NCBI RefSeq assembly: GCF_050947875.1
Contig: NC_134568.1
Coordinates: forward strand, 259,605,115-259,669,114
Source: Dermacentor variabilis
Lineage: Eukaryota > Arthropoda > Arachnida > Ixodida > Ixodidae
Direction: 5' to 3'
Length of the DNA: 64,000 nucleotides
Shown: positions 47,101 to 56,745 of the stretch, in pieces
Numbering within the stretch: the stretch's first letter is position 1
How the letters are laid out: the number at the start of each line of letters is the position of its first letter
Made by a program: the position numbers and the translations under genes
The notes under the pieces: generated by a model
What the model saw: only the letters and a program-made list of their open reading frames with translations
What the model was told of the DNA's origin: nothing
Databases searched by the model: none

Positions 47101-47497
47101 CACTGTAAAAGACGCCCTCCGGAAGGCGAGCGATCCTCACTTGGCCCTTCTCAGCTATAGGAACACACCCGGGATGAATGGCTTTAGCCCTGCTCAACTT
47201 CTCATGGGAAGGCGATTGAGAACTCGAGTCCCAAAGACAGACGAGCAGCTTCGTCCACACTGGCCGGTAAGAGAGGAGGTAGCAGTCAGAGATCAACCTT
47301 ACAAGAAAAAGACTGCTAAGGACTTCGACCGACGTCATCGGGCCAGAGATCTGCCATCAGTGCAAGCGGGCGAAGAGGTCTGGATTTGGCCAGATCAGGT
47401 TCGTGCCACAGTATTGAGCCGTGCTCAGCGTCCAAGGTCGTTTCTAGTTGAAACAGAGCATGGAACAGTTCTGCAGCGAAATCGCAGACACCTATAG
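44200..47497 (+). pseudogene. Element B pol: protease C-terminus, RT, RNase H, integrase
   Basis: The long frame 44,221-45,120 carries the protease C-terminal half (SIPLLGLPAIQALEVIKFLG) and the RT: KLEGDGVIRRTDKPTPWRAC, YRLCVDLTRLNQ, FSKLDATAGFHQVKL, and NTVDDDLVFG in place of the usual I/M-DDV. After the MITE dimer it resumes at 45,660 (GIIVSAQGIKPDP). RNase H has a stop inside ASSFGL*AV (about 45,987) and QTEKEALATAWAIQRFDEF. Integrase has a zinc finger (LLHEGHEGISHTKA … CQKCAHT), LDLFYLNGQ, a frameshift at about 46,977, DNGPPFSSREF, and SNGEAERM with the catalytic Glu. The C-terminus ends VLQRNRRHL. Confidence 0.88.
45121..45655. mobile_element. Tandem dimer of a palindromic MITE inside element B RT
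   Basis: Two head-to-tail units, 45,121-45,385 (265 bp) and 45,386-45,655 (270 bp). Each begins CACTCTAA and ends TTAGAGTG with terminal inverted repeats of about 65-70 bp (ends AGTTTGCACC and GGTGTGTAAACT-type; TATACACCCC inner). The units abut with no spacer (…GAGTG|CACTC…). TA flanks the pair at 45,119 and 45,658, and the host codons restore exactly (TTC CTA|GGC ATC). TA duplication suggests a Tc1/mariner-type target. No transposase. Confidence 0.85.
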
Positions 47498-47779
47498 GTC
47501 TCTTCGTGTTAATGTCAGCAGGGACCCCATTGATTCAACATCACCACCCAAAACAAGTGGCGGCAACACCTGAGTGACCCCCTCCGACGGCAACGCCTGC
47601 TCCTTCACGTGATGCTGGTGATAGTGTTGTGCGCACCCGTAGCGGCCGTCGTGTCGTTATGGTGTAGTTCACTATAGTGTCGTTCCACCCGACCGCTTGA
47701 ACTTGTGACTTGAGGGGGGAGATGGAGTGGTCGCCACATGTCAGCTGACCAGTGGTGCCCTCTGGGCAAGAGCTATGGG

Positions 47780-47893
47780 GCGCGTGAAAAATAAAACACT
47801 TGGCGTTTGGTTCTGAAAGGGTGTGCTTGTCGTCTTGCATGCTCCACTCTTTCGTGGCCTGCCAGCACGGCCTGACAGGAACGCCACGCGATA
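47780..47893 (+). repeat. Element B 3' LTR
   Basis: Matches the 5' LTR from CGTGAAAAATAAAAC to CCACGCGATA. A purine-rich stretch, GGGCAAGAGCTATGGGG, lies just before it and could be the polypurine tract. The first three bases differ from the 5' LTR, so the exact start is uncertain. Confidence 0.72.
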
Positions 47894-47987
47894 AGTGTGT
47901 GAGCAGTTCGTTCACGCATTGCTCGGTGTATCGACTGCGCCCGCATCGACACCGACACCAGTCAACAAGACCGCAATACTCGCTTTG

Positions 47988-48043
47988 ATTAGGGTGGCTA
48001 GAAGGGCCACCCTAATCCTTCTAGCCACCCTTCTAGCCACCCT
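47988..48043. repeat. Clustered inverted and direct copies of a 12-mer
   Basis: GATTAGGGTGGC (47,988) faces GCCACCCTAATC (48,007). Then TTCTAGCCACCC occurs twice in tandem (48,020 and 48,032), each the complement of GGGTGGCTAGAA (47,993). The flanks share CTTTGAT. It looks like a multi-step local template switch within element A sequence. Confidence 0.8.
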
Positions 48044-48046
48044 ACT

Positions 48047-48274
48047 TTGATGCATCCAACCGTGTCGTTTCCTTCCACCATATGCTTCCACCCTGGAAAC
48101 GAAGTGTTGCTGTGGAACCCAATTCGAGCTCCTGGATTATGCGAAAGGTTTCAATCCCGCTTTATCGGGTCCTGCACTGTTCGGGAACAAACTTGGCCAG
48201 TGGACTATCGCGTCACTCCCGTTGTCAGGCCTTTCGACGGCCGCTGCCACGCCACAGAGATAATGCATGTTTAG
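48047..48274 (+). pseudogene. Gypsy element A integrase C-terminus (right part)
   Basis: FHPGNEVLLWNPIRAPGLCE then FIGSCTVREQTWPVDYRVTP is the integrase C-terminal module of element A: HPGDxVLLW…PG…Y.GPY.V. Element B (43,104-47,893) separates it from the catalytic core at 42,600-43,098. The frame ends at 48,274. Confidence 0.75.
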
Positions 48275-49054
48275 CGTTTTCATATGGCGTTCGCCGCCAT
48301 AACCAGCGACCATGGTCGCTTCCGCGCACGGGGGAAATAGTGCGAGCCTTACATTCACACTTGTTCTTGCTCCTTACTGAATGACGCCACCCACACTGAG
48401 GGATCGGCCATGAATCTGGCGGTGAAAAAACTACCGTTATCACTTTTTATTTAGAAAAATAAGATAAGTGAAATAAGTGTCTTGTAATTGTGAATTAAAA
48501 TGTCTACTGTTACAGGTATGAATGATCAAAAGTCTAATACAAAACAGCTTATGTAAGCATGTGAAGTAAAAAGAATAATTTTAGCATGCAATTCTTTTTT
48601 GTCTCGCGCAGGAAGTTGTAGAGGGCTTCACAAACGTTTTTTTTATTGAAATGAAAATAAAAGAAGGAGACGTAGTCGCCTTATAATGGTGACGGCGACT
48701 CCTTTTCTCATAGCGGAAACAACGACATAAAGAATATGTAGGAAAATGAAAAGAAACCACTTCATACGGTCAGAAATCCACAGCACAGTCCTATACGCCC
48801 ATGAACATAACAGTATAAAAGTCAAATGTAAGTTGCACCACAATGAGTGGTGCAACTTACAAACAAAGTCGCAAACACACACAAACGGCCGTGATGTAGA
48901 CTTCGATGAGCACATACACAGATTAGGAATTACAAAGTGTTAAAATAATTCACCCATAAAAAATCTGTATAACACGTAATATACAAGCACTAATAATTAC
49001 AAATAATAGAAGAACGTTATAGTGACATCGCGTGATTATTCAGTGCAATACCTA
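48275..49054. other. Unassigned AT-rich sequence
   Basis: No gene recognised. It contains the perfect hairpin at 48,827-48,861. Confidence 0.35.
48827..48861. repeat. Perfect 15-bp inverted repeat, 5-base loop
   Basis: TGTAAGTTGCACCAC and its exact complement, separated by AATGA. Confidence 0.9.
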
Positions 49055-50470
49055 GTATTTGTTAAGGATGCCTGTGTCTTCATAAAAATGTTCAAGTGCG
49101 TTAAATGCTTTTCGCTGTGCTATTTTCGATGGCCATGGGCCTAGCAATTTTGCGAGTGAGAAAGGCCTGTGAGGATGAATGTAGTGTAACTCTTGTTCTA
49201 GCTGCTGTCTTTGTATCTCGTATATATTCGAGGAGTAGATGGCGAACATCCTCATCGTCGTGGCCACAGGAGCAAGCCGGGGAAGGAGCCCGTTTGGTGC
49301 GATGTAGGAAATGTTTGGTGTATGCTGTCCCAAGGCGCAGTCGATAAATTAGCGTCTCGGTACTTTCAGAAAGTTGTACATCCAGCTGGTATTTGAGTTG
49401 AGGGTCTACTTCCTAAAGGATTGATTCCTTAGTGTTTTCATTAAACCATGTTGACATACACAAGTCTTTCTTTAGTACTCTCAATATCCGTTTTGTGTCC
49501 ATTGGTGATAAAGGAATGAGTCGAATTTCTGCATCTTTATGGGCCGATTTTGCGAATGAGTCCGCTAGTTCGTTGCCTGCTATACCAACATGGCCCGGGA
49601 CCCACTGTAATATTCCTTCATGTTTCCTTGCATTAGCCTGAGTTAAATTGTTCAGTACTGCGTATGTTATCCATGCGTGTGGTTGGCTGTCATCAATATT
49701 TTCAAGATATGCTAAAGCTGATAGGGAGTCCGTGCAAATTACCCACTTTGTTGGTGTCTCATATATTTTTGATAAATTGAGTGGCTTGGAGAATCGCCAC
49801 TAATTCCGCCATTGTTGGTGACGACGTGTGTCCCAGTCGACAAGCGTACTCTACCTCTAAGGATGGTATAACATAAGTTGCAGTCGCACTTTCTTTGATT
49901 ACAGAACCGTCCGTGTAGACGTGAATAGATTCCTGGTACTTGTCAAATAAGTGATGTAACGCTAATTGTTTTGCTGCTAATGTGGAAACGTCGCTTTTAT
50001 TTTTAAGCCCTTCGATTGACGTTTCTATTTTCGGCGCTTGCAGAAGCCATGGTGGGTAGCCGAGGTCTGAGTGCCAAAAAAGTGATCGTGGTAGTCGTGA
50101 TTTATGCTCTTGAGCAAGGCGTGTATCTGTGCACCCGGACGGTTCTCTATCAGAGAGAGAAGGGTATGTGCAGAATGCTGAGTAGAAATTCTGAAGAGAT
50201 GTCGGCATGTTTCCAGGCTGCGAATGAGCGTGAAATGCGGTTCCCGCGCTTCTGCAATAGTGAGGTGACTGGAAGTGGCTTGAGGGACTCCAAGGGACAC
50301 TCGTAAACTCCGAGCCTGCAATAGATGTAGTCGATGGAGGGACGTCGCAGATAATGCGAGAAATGCATGCGAGAAAAACGCACGCTGGCTTTGGCAGCCC
50401 GCGGGTAGCGAAAACAAGAATATTGAAGAGGCTCAATGTGTCCTCGCGAATAAAAGTCAAAGTAGGACAA
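49055..50470 (-). pseudogene. LINE E 3' half: post-RT region, RNase H and C-terminus
   Basis: Minus-strand reading: LQARSLRVSLGVPQATSSHL (post-RT, 50,300), RNase H with VYTDGSVIKESATATYVIP, SSPTMAELVAILQATQF (catalytic Glu), a frame break at 49,759, then CTDSLSALAYLENI, QWVPGHVGIAGNELADSFAK, and a C-terminal Cys/His finger around CSCGHDDEDVRHLLLEY. It ends in EHFYEDTGILNKY and a stop at 49,052. The RT core, endonuclease and ORF1 are absent: a 5'-truncated copy. The post-RT region resembles the small fragment at 11,200-11,588. Confidence 0.82.
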
Positions 50471-50850
50471 TAAAAATTACCGAAGACACTTTGGAAATGC
50501 TAAAGTGTGTTTGGCGAAAGCCTTGTGGTCAACTCACTGCATATACCATGTTGTACATGGCGCCCCAGTGAAATGGCCACAGTGTTCGCCGATATCCCTT
50601 TGAATTACCCAAAGGTGCTTGTAGTAAACGAGGGACTCTCTATACATTCTATGTGTCTTTATTCACGGTCACGTTAATACATTCATTGCACTAACCTGTT
50701 ACTTCCCTGTGTATGCCATATCACATTCATCGATTGTTTCGAAGTTGTCCTCTGGGAGGATATCTTCTCGTCGCTCGTGTCCTGTGAAGCCCTTGTGCTT
50801 GTTTGGATCGACGTCCATGACGACTGCCTTGTGATCACTGAACTAATCAG

Positions 50851-51033
50851 TCACTGTTGGCGTTTCCGTTCTGCCTGCCTCGCTTTCGCATCTGGTGACA
50901 TGTTCAGTCGTCGCACGCGCATTCGCTCCTTGTTCTTCTGGCGTTTGGTGTTGGGGGAATCCGGCGTCCGCTGCCGCTTCCCCGAACCGCTTGGCGCGGA
51001 ATCACTGGGCCGCTTCGGAGCCATGCGTCTCAC
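50851..51033 (-). CDS. Hypothetical short basic ORF
   Basis: Sixty codons: MRRMAPKRPSDSAPSGSGKR, then a Lys/Arg-rich stretch ending AKARQAERKRQQ. It looks like the nuclear-localising start of a larger protein, perhaps transposon-derived, but no domain is recognised and the frame closes. No promoter or splice donor is clear. The surrounding 50,471-51,360 holds nothing else I can name apart from the small hairpin at 51,141. Existence as a gene is doubtful. Confidence 0.25.
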   Translation of the reverse strand: MRRMAPKRPSDSAPSGSGKRQRTPDSPNTKRQKNKERMRVRRLNMSPDAKARQAERKRQQ

Positions 51034-51140
51034 TCACTCAACTGCAACGAGACGTGTGGTAAAGGATTGGCGGTGCAGCGGGTGCAGCTGCCAATGCCGA
51101 CGCGCGCGCACTCGTTCTACCGCTACCATAGAGCAACATT

Positions 51141-51171
51141 ATAGAGAAAGAAATTTCATTTCTTTCTCTAT
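51141..51171. repeat. 14-bp inverted repeat, 3-base loop
   Basis: ATAGAGAAAGAAAT and its exact complement, separated by TTC. The outer ACCATAGAG (51,125) and CTCTATGGT (51,166) are also complementary, indicating an alternative, longer foldback. Confidence 0.85.
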
Positions 51172-51360
51172 GGTAACATAGTGAACTATGTTACTCTATG
51201 CCGCTACTGTGTGACGTCATGGCTGCTATACACAGCTGCGCCCCCAACCGGCGCGCCGGTTGCTAAGGCGGGGAGGAGGTTGCGCCGCTGCGCGGAGGAG
51301 AGGCCGCAGTTGGCACGATTCGAGCGCACGGAGGGACGCGACCGCGAGCATGAGTCATTA

Positions 51361-52117
51361 GAGAGTTTTAGAATAGGGGCCCCAAAGAAATAGCGTCGAA
51401 GCCACAGCGCATGCGCAAGACGCAAACTCCGTTTGGGTTTTGCGTTGGGAACGCTATTTCACCGATTTAGCGGGAGCCCAAATAGCGGCCCCAAAAGCTT
51501 TGCGTCGGCAAACATGGCGGCACCCATCGAAGCGACGGCTCTAACTTAGCACAAAACTGGGTTCGATTCGCGGTAACGCGTGAAGCTCGCAAGCTAGGAG
51601 AAGTGAGTGCGGTTATCGCTTTCTCTCAACTAGCTTGTGTTATGAAGATTGACTCATTAGACGCCGCTAATTTTGAATTCGATTGTGGATTTTATGGCTC
51701 GTAGGCTAAGCTAAGCTTGTAGCTAAGCTAAGCTAAGCTAAGCTAAGCTAAGCTCGTAGCTAAGCTAAGCTAAGCTAAGCTAACACGGCTAAGCTTGACT
51801 GGTGAAGGCTAGTAAAGTTGGTTTGCTCAAAACTAAGCGCAACTAATTGTTTGCTGCTTACAGAGAATAACCTCTAAATTGTACTTAAACGCGAATACAC
51901 GCAAGTAAAAATTATTATTCCTATCATAAAATGGTATATTTTATTTAATTATTTCTAATAGTTTTTCTTTGACGCCGTAGTGGCGCTGTCAGCGCAAGAC
52001 GCTATCCGCAAACGTCAAACCCTATTCTAAAACTTTTCACTCCTACGTGCCCCAACGCTAACACCCGCAAAGCTCTTTGGGGCCCCAAACTATTGGGGCC
52101 CCTATTCTAAAACTCCC
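51361..52117. mobile_element. MITE with GAGTTTTAGAATAGGGGCCCC termini
   Basis: The left end AGAGTTTTAGAATAGGGGCC is matched inverted at the right (52,095-52,117: TTGGGGCCCC then TATTCTAAAACTCCC). ATTA beside each end may be the target duplication, but the exact border is ambiguous. A second inner copy of CCTATTCTAAAACTTTT lies at 52,021, so the right end is duplicated or a second element is nested. No transposase. Confidence 0.65.
51705..51784. repeat. (TAAGC)n short tandem repeat
   Basis: About 15 units of TAAGC (AGCTA read in another phase), interrupted twice by TTGTAGC or TCGTAGC, inside the MITE. Confidence 0.9.
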
Positions 52118-52785
52118 TATTAAATCATTTCGCCTTAATAAGAACGTAGTTACTTTTGCTGGCTTTAGTGTCGTGACCTCGATGCTTTGGCGCAGGTGAA
52201 AAAAAATGTTGACATTCTTTTCTGTGACATGATGGCACAAATGAACCACCACAACGTTTCGTCTTATCGGACCTCGCCGCGTGCTTTGTCAATTTGTCTG
52301 ATAGGGTGTTGATTTCGCTTGTCTCGTTGTATGGTGCGATGTACGACTTCAGAAAAGTCAATGCACCTTTGGCGTCAAATGTTTATAAGAACATTAAACC
52401 CCTAAAGATCCGGAATTGAAAATCTAAGAAAGCACGACTTTGGAAATGTCAATGCACCTTTCGCATCAAAAGTTGAAGTACTTTGTACCCACAAAGTTTC
52501 GGAATTGAAATCCATGCGCTCCGTAGATTCCGCCGACTCCGCAAGATGCCACGACGAACTCGCTCGCCATCAAAACGCACTTGAAACACTTGAAACTCTG
52601 CTCGGATGGAGCTCCTTGGCGTTATGTGACTCCCGGTGCATGGGGGTTGCCGCGAAATCCAGCCCGGTCACGGAGAAGAGGCCAGCGGCGTGCTCAGGGA
52701 TACGGGTTGAATGAAGGGATCGCGCCCTTATGGGCAACGTTAACCAGAGCGCGGCTATTGCTTTTTTAGGAATAGTTGAGCAGAT
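52118..52785. other. Unassigned sequence
   Basis: No gene recognised. CTTTGG/CG-CATCAAA(A/T)GTT-type phrases recur (52,362-52,382 and 52,457-52,472), a short diverged duplication. Confidence 0.3.
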
Positions 52786-52834
52786 GGATGGATGGATGGA
52801 TGAAAAACTTTATTAGGGTCCTTTAGGGCGCGCA

Positions 52835-55800
52835 CTAGCGCGCAGCGGTCCGCTCCCACGTCGGGACAGAGAGGCCGAGCCTCTCCGCCACGTCGCGGGC
52901 CCGTTGGACAGCCCTTAACTGTTCTTCGAGGTTGGGGCTGCGTAGGACCGCATCCCAGCGTGAAGAAGTGTTGCTTTCATCGCCGCGTAACGCGGGACAT
53001 CGCCAGAGCATGTGAGGTAAGTTCGCTAAGTCATTGCATAGTGCACATGCATTTGTTGTCTGAATTTCGGGGTACATCTTGTGAAGAAATAGTGGGTTTG
53101 GGTATGCCCCCGTCTGTAGAAGCCTTAGTGTCAAAGCCTGAAGTTTATTGAGTTTGAACTGTGGGAGAGGGTAGATCCTCCGAGCCAAGTAAAAGTGCTT
53201 AGTGATTTCGGTGTACGAGGAAGGAGAGTCCCGATTGTCAGTACCCCCAGCGTCGCGCTGCCCGGTATCTACGCGGTTGATGATCCCTCGCGCAGCTCCG
53301 TGTGCCGACTCACTGAGGTTGGGCGGGGCACCCTCGATCTGTCCCATGTAGGCTGGAAACCAGATCAATGTGTGTGGCTTGATCTCCTTGCTTCCTAGTA
53401 TCCCTAGGGCCAGCTCGGATATGGTTCCTTTGCCAAATGCCCTAACAGCTGATATCGAGTCACTGTAGATTGACGTCCTCTTGTCGTCCAATAAGGCCAT
53501 CGCTATTGCAGCCTGCTCTGCGATCTCAGAGGACGTCGTCCGAATCGAGATTGCGTTCTTTATTTGCCTTTCATGATCTACGCTAACTACAGCGAATGCC
53601 TGTCCGTCGGCGTAGCGCGCTGCGTCTACGAAACTGTTCTCCGAAGCCCGTTCACGAGCGTTTTCCAGGAGAGCCTTCGCGCGCGCCCTACGTCTTCCCT
53701 CGTTGTGTTCTGGATGGACGTTTCGTGGGATCGGGGCGACAGTGATGCGGTACCGCTGCTCTCGAGGGATGCTGCAGAACTTTGTTTTGATTACTGTGGG
53801 GGGAACGCCCAGCTCCTGTAAGATGTGCATTCCAGCTTGTGTGGTAGATAGCCTGACGAATTGGGCCCTCTCCTGTGCTTCCGCTATTTCCTCTAGCGTG
53901 TTATGCATGCCAAGTTGAAGTAAGCGTTCCGTGTGAGTGTATATATGGGGAGGCCGAGAGCTCTCTTGATTGCCTTCCTGATTAATGCGTTGAGCTTATC
54001 CCGCTCCGATCTTTGCCAGTTGTGCATGGCCGCTACGTAAGAGAAATGACACATTACGAACGCATGTACCAATCTCACGAGGTTATCTTCTCCGAGGCCT
54101 TGCTGCCGGTAGGCCACTCTTCTGATTAGTCTGATGGCATTGTCCGTCTTTTTAGTGAGTCGCAGCACTGTCTGGTTGTTTTAACCACTTGACTCTACCA
54201 TCATGCCGGGAATCTGGATAGCATCCACCCTCGGAATATAGCCTCCGTCGTTTGTGCGCAGTTTTATGTCGCATTCGGCGAGTGGCTTCCATCCCTTTGG
54301 TTTCAGGCCTCTGCGCTTGGGTCGATAAAGTAGCAGTTCCGACTTGTGCGGTGAGCACTGAAGGCCCGTGGACTCAAGGTATCTCTCGGTAGCATCAATC
54401 GCCTCTCGCAGGGCCGTCTCTACCTGTCCGTCACTACCTCCCGTACACCAGATGGTAACGTCGTCTGCGTATATGGTATGACTGATACCGTCGATAGCAG
54501 AGAGTGTCCTGGATAGACCAATCATGACGAGGTTAAAGAGGGTTGGGGATATGATTGCCCCTTGTGGCGTCCCCCTAGACCCCAGCTTGATCATATCTGA
54601 AGTCAGTTCCCCGATCTTATGGATGGCTTCTCTGTCTGACAGGAAAGATCTCGTGTAGGAATGAAAGTGCTTCCCCAGATTAAGGCTCGAGATTGTGTTT
54701 AAAACGAACGAGTGACGAATGTTATCAAAGGCCTTTTCCAGATCTACACCCAGTATGGCTACGGCGGCCGCATTTCGATGAGGGCGAAATGCGAAAACAC
54801 CCGTGTGCTTAGATTTAGGTGCACGTTAAAGAACCCCAGGTGGTCCAAATTTCCGGAGTCCTCCACTACGGCGTGCCTCATAATCAGAAAGTGGTTTTGG
54901 CACGTAAAAGCCCGAATATTATTATTATTATTATTACCTAGTATGGCTCTCGTGTCCCGCGTATTACAGTCAATAATGTGATGCTTGATGAGCTTCATCG
55001 CGTCCTGCGTCGAGAGTCCGACCCTGAAGCCGATCATGTTGTGTGGGTAAATGTCGTGGTCCTCCAGGTAGCGTGAAAGCCTGTTTAGGATTGCGTGCTC
55101 AGCAACCTTCGATCCACACGCACAATGTGAGCGAAATTGGACGGAGGTTATCGAGGCTCGGCGGCTTTCCTGGCTTGGGGATGAGAATGGTGTTGGCCGA
55201 TTTCCACATTTCCGGGACTTTACCACTACTCCATGCTTGGTTAATGCTGTCCGTTAGATATTCGATGGAATTCTCGTCCAGGTTCCGTAGAGCTTTGTTT
55301 GTGATCTTGTCCAGACCCGGAGCCGATCTGCCGTTGAGGGCGTGGAGCGCCTGCCTGATCTCCTCAATCCCGAATTCTGCGTCGAGCTCAGGGTTCTCGG
55401 AGCATTCGTAGTCAGTGGAAGGTGGTGTAGGGCCCGATGCGACTGATAGGTACTTCTTCACGAGTTTGGATAAAATTTCCTTGCTCGAATATTCTCGCTT
55501 GGCTGTGTGTAGAGTGCGCGCCAATGTGTTGCGTTGGTTGGTTTTAGTGTTCGTCTCGTCGAGGAGATGTTTTAGGAGGTTCCAGGTGCCCCCGTTGCGC
55601 ATCTGCCCGTCGATCAAGTTACACACCTCATCCCATTGCTGTTTAGAGAGGGCTCTGCAGTGTTCCTCTATAGTTCTGTTGATTTCCGATATCTTTTTCC
55701 TGAGCCTGCGGTTGAGCCGTTGTCCTTTCCACCTGGCGAGGAGGGACTGCTTGGCCTCCAACAGGTGAGCCAGACGGCTGTCCATCTTTTGCACCGGGAG

Positions 55801-56637
55801 GTCGGTACAAACCTCTTTGGTGGTAGCTTTGATGTCGTGTCTAACCTGTACAACCCATTGTTCGAGGCTAGGCTTGTCCTCACTCTCCGTTCGCTCTTCC
55901 CTAATTTTGCGAAATTTGTCTCAGTCTGTGTACTGGAACATGCGCTGTCTCTTCTGCTCGACTTGGAGGTGCGTGGCCAAGATATAATGGTCGCTACCAA
56001 AGTCTACCCCGAGGTTCGTCCACTTGACCGCTGCAATGTTCCTGACAAAGGTGAGATCCGGTGTCGTGTCACGGCTCGACGATGCTCCGCATCTGGTGGG
56101 GAACGCTGGGTCCGTGACTAGCATCAAGTTTAGGTTTATAGCCTCACGCCAGAGATCCTCCCCCTTATTAGTGTTATATGGGTAGCCCCAGGTGTGGTAC
56201 GGCGCGTTGAAGTCACCAGCTATGATCAAAGGGGAGTCGTGCGCTAGTTGCGTGGCCCTGCTGATTAGGGCTTTGAAGCGTTGTCTTGGAGCTTTGGGAC
56301 TACTGTAAAGATTCAGGATGAATATACTTTCGCGGTTCGTTGGGCTAGGGATGATCTCTATCGTCATGGATTCGACTTTACTTGCGGTCACCTTAAGGTT
56401 GTGAGTGATGTGGGTCAGCTTGTTGCTAACCAGTGCGGCGATCCCCCGTCCTTCTTCGTGCTTTGCTGCGGGCCTGTAGCCAGACAGCGTGACGTTAGAT
56501 GTTAATGTTTCTTGTAAAATGATAACATTTGGCTTCTCTGCGTGTGAGCGAATATATTGTTGCAGGGGAGCCCTCTTGGGAAGGAAACCCCTGCAATTCC
56601 ATTGCCACATCTTGAATGAGCTAGTTTGAGTTGTCAT
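52835..56637 (-). pseudogene. LINE F ORF2: endonuclease, RT, RNase H
   Basis: Endonuclease (56,610-55,925): MWQWNCRGF, VIILQETL, IAGDFNAPYHTWGY, FGSDHYIL. The nonsense codon at 55,921 (QYTD*DKFRK) stands where relatives have Trp. RT (55,260-54,300): ILIPKPGKPPSLDNLRPISL, a frameshift at about 55,110, IGFRVGLSTQDAM, ILG|VDLEKAFDN (split by the SINE), SRGTPQGAIISP and HTIYADDVTIWC. Frameshifts follow near 54,180 and 53,920. RNase H (53,680-53,250): FVDAARYADGQA, SEIAEQAAIAMAL, IYSDSISAVRAF. A CCHC finger CALCNDLANLPHMLWRC is near 53,020. The C-terminus is WERTAAR. Confidence 0.9.
54761..54932 (+). mobile_element. Ruka-like SINE, 5'-truncated, in LINE F RT
   Basis: It contains the same body as the SINE at 13,815 (GTGCACGTTAAAGAACCCC; GGCGTGCCTCATAATCAGAA) and an ATT tail, but lacks the tRNA-like head: it starts at GGCGGCCGCATTTCG. 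AGTATGGCT flanks it at 54,752-54,760 and 54,937-54,945, extendable to 12 bp with one mismatch. It lies antisense to LINE F. Confidence 0.88.
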
Positions 56638-56745
56638 CGTATTGCTCTTGAGTTGCTGTGCTAACCTTCGGAGGGCCGATCGCCCCCGAGCTGTTACTAG
56701 TCGATGCTGTTGCTGGGGAGTTGAGCAAATGGCCCGCAGAGAACA
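56620..56745 (-). pseudogene. LINE F ORF1 C-terminal tail
   Basis: Codons FSAGHLLNSPATASTSNSSG through TATQEQYDDNSN end in TAG at about 56,620. The ORF2 ATG (56,637) lies inside this tail in another frame, so the two ORFs overlap by about 18 bases, suggesting coupled translation. The rest of ORF1 was lost by truncation. Confidence 0.6.

Larger units (their letters stand above)
43104..47893 (+). mobile_element. Gypsy element B, complete LTR retrotransposon inserted in element A
   Basis: Two short LTRs (114 bp) flank gag and pol. AGTGT lies directly before the 5' LTR (43,099-43,103) and directly after the 3' LTR (47,894-47,898). Element A integrase sequence is cut at this point and its C-terminal part resumes after it. 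The order gag-protease-RT-RNase H-integrase is the normal Ty3/gypsy one. Excluding the 0.54-kb MITE dimer the element is about 4.25 kb. The LTRs differ at about 11 of 114 positions, so insertion is not recent. Stops and frameshifts make it inactive. Confidence 0.85.
52786..56745 (-). mobile_element. LINE F, 5'-truncated RNase H-bearing LINE with (CATC)n tail
   Basis: The element retains the last 42 codons of ORF1 and all of ORF2. The 3' end reads AATAAAGTTTTTCATCCATC on the minus strand, ending in four CATC units (52,786-52,801). Simple-repeat tails are common for LINEs of the I/R1-type groups. Truncation at about 56,745 is the usual incomplete-copy pattern. Lesions are few (one nonsense codon, about three frameshifts and one SINE), so it is younger than the other LINEs here. 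Confidence 0.85.

Noticed and set aside
51705..51784. Telomere-like repeat
   Set aside because: The unit is TAAGC, not the arthropod TTAGG, and the tract is about 80 bp inside a MITE.
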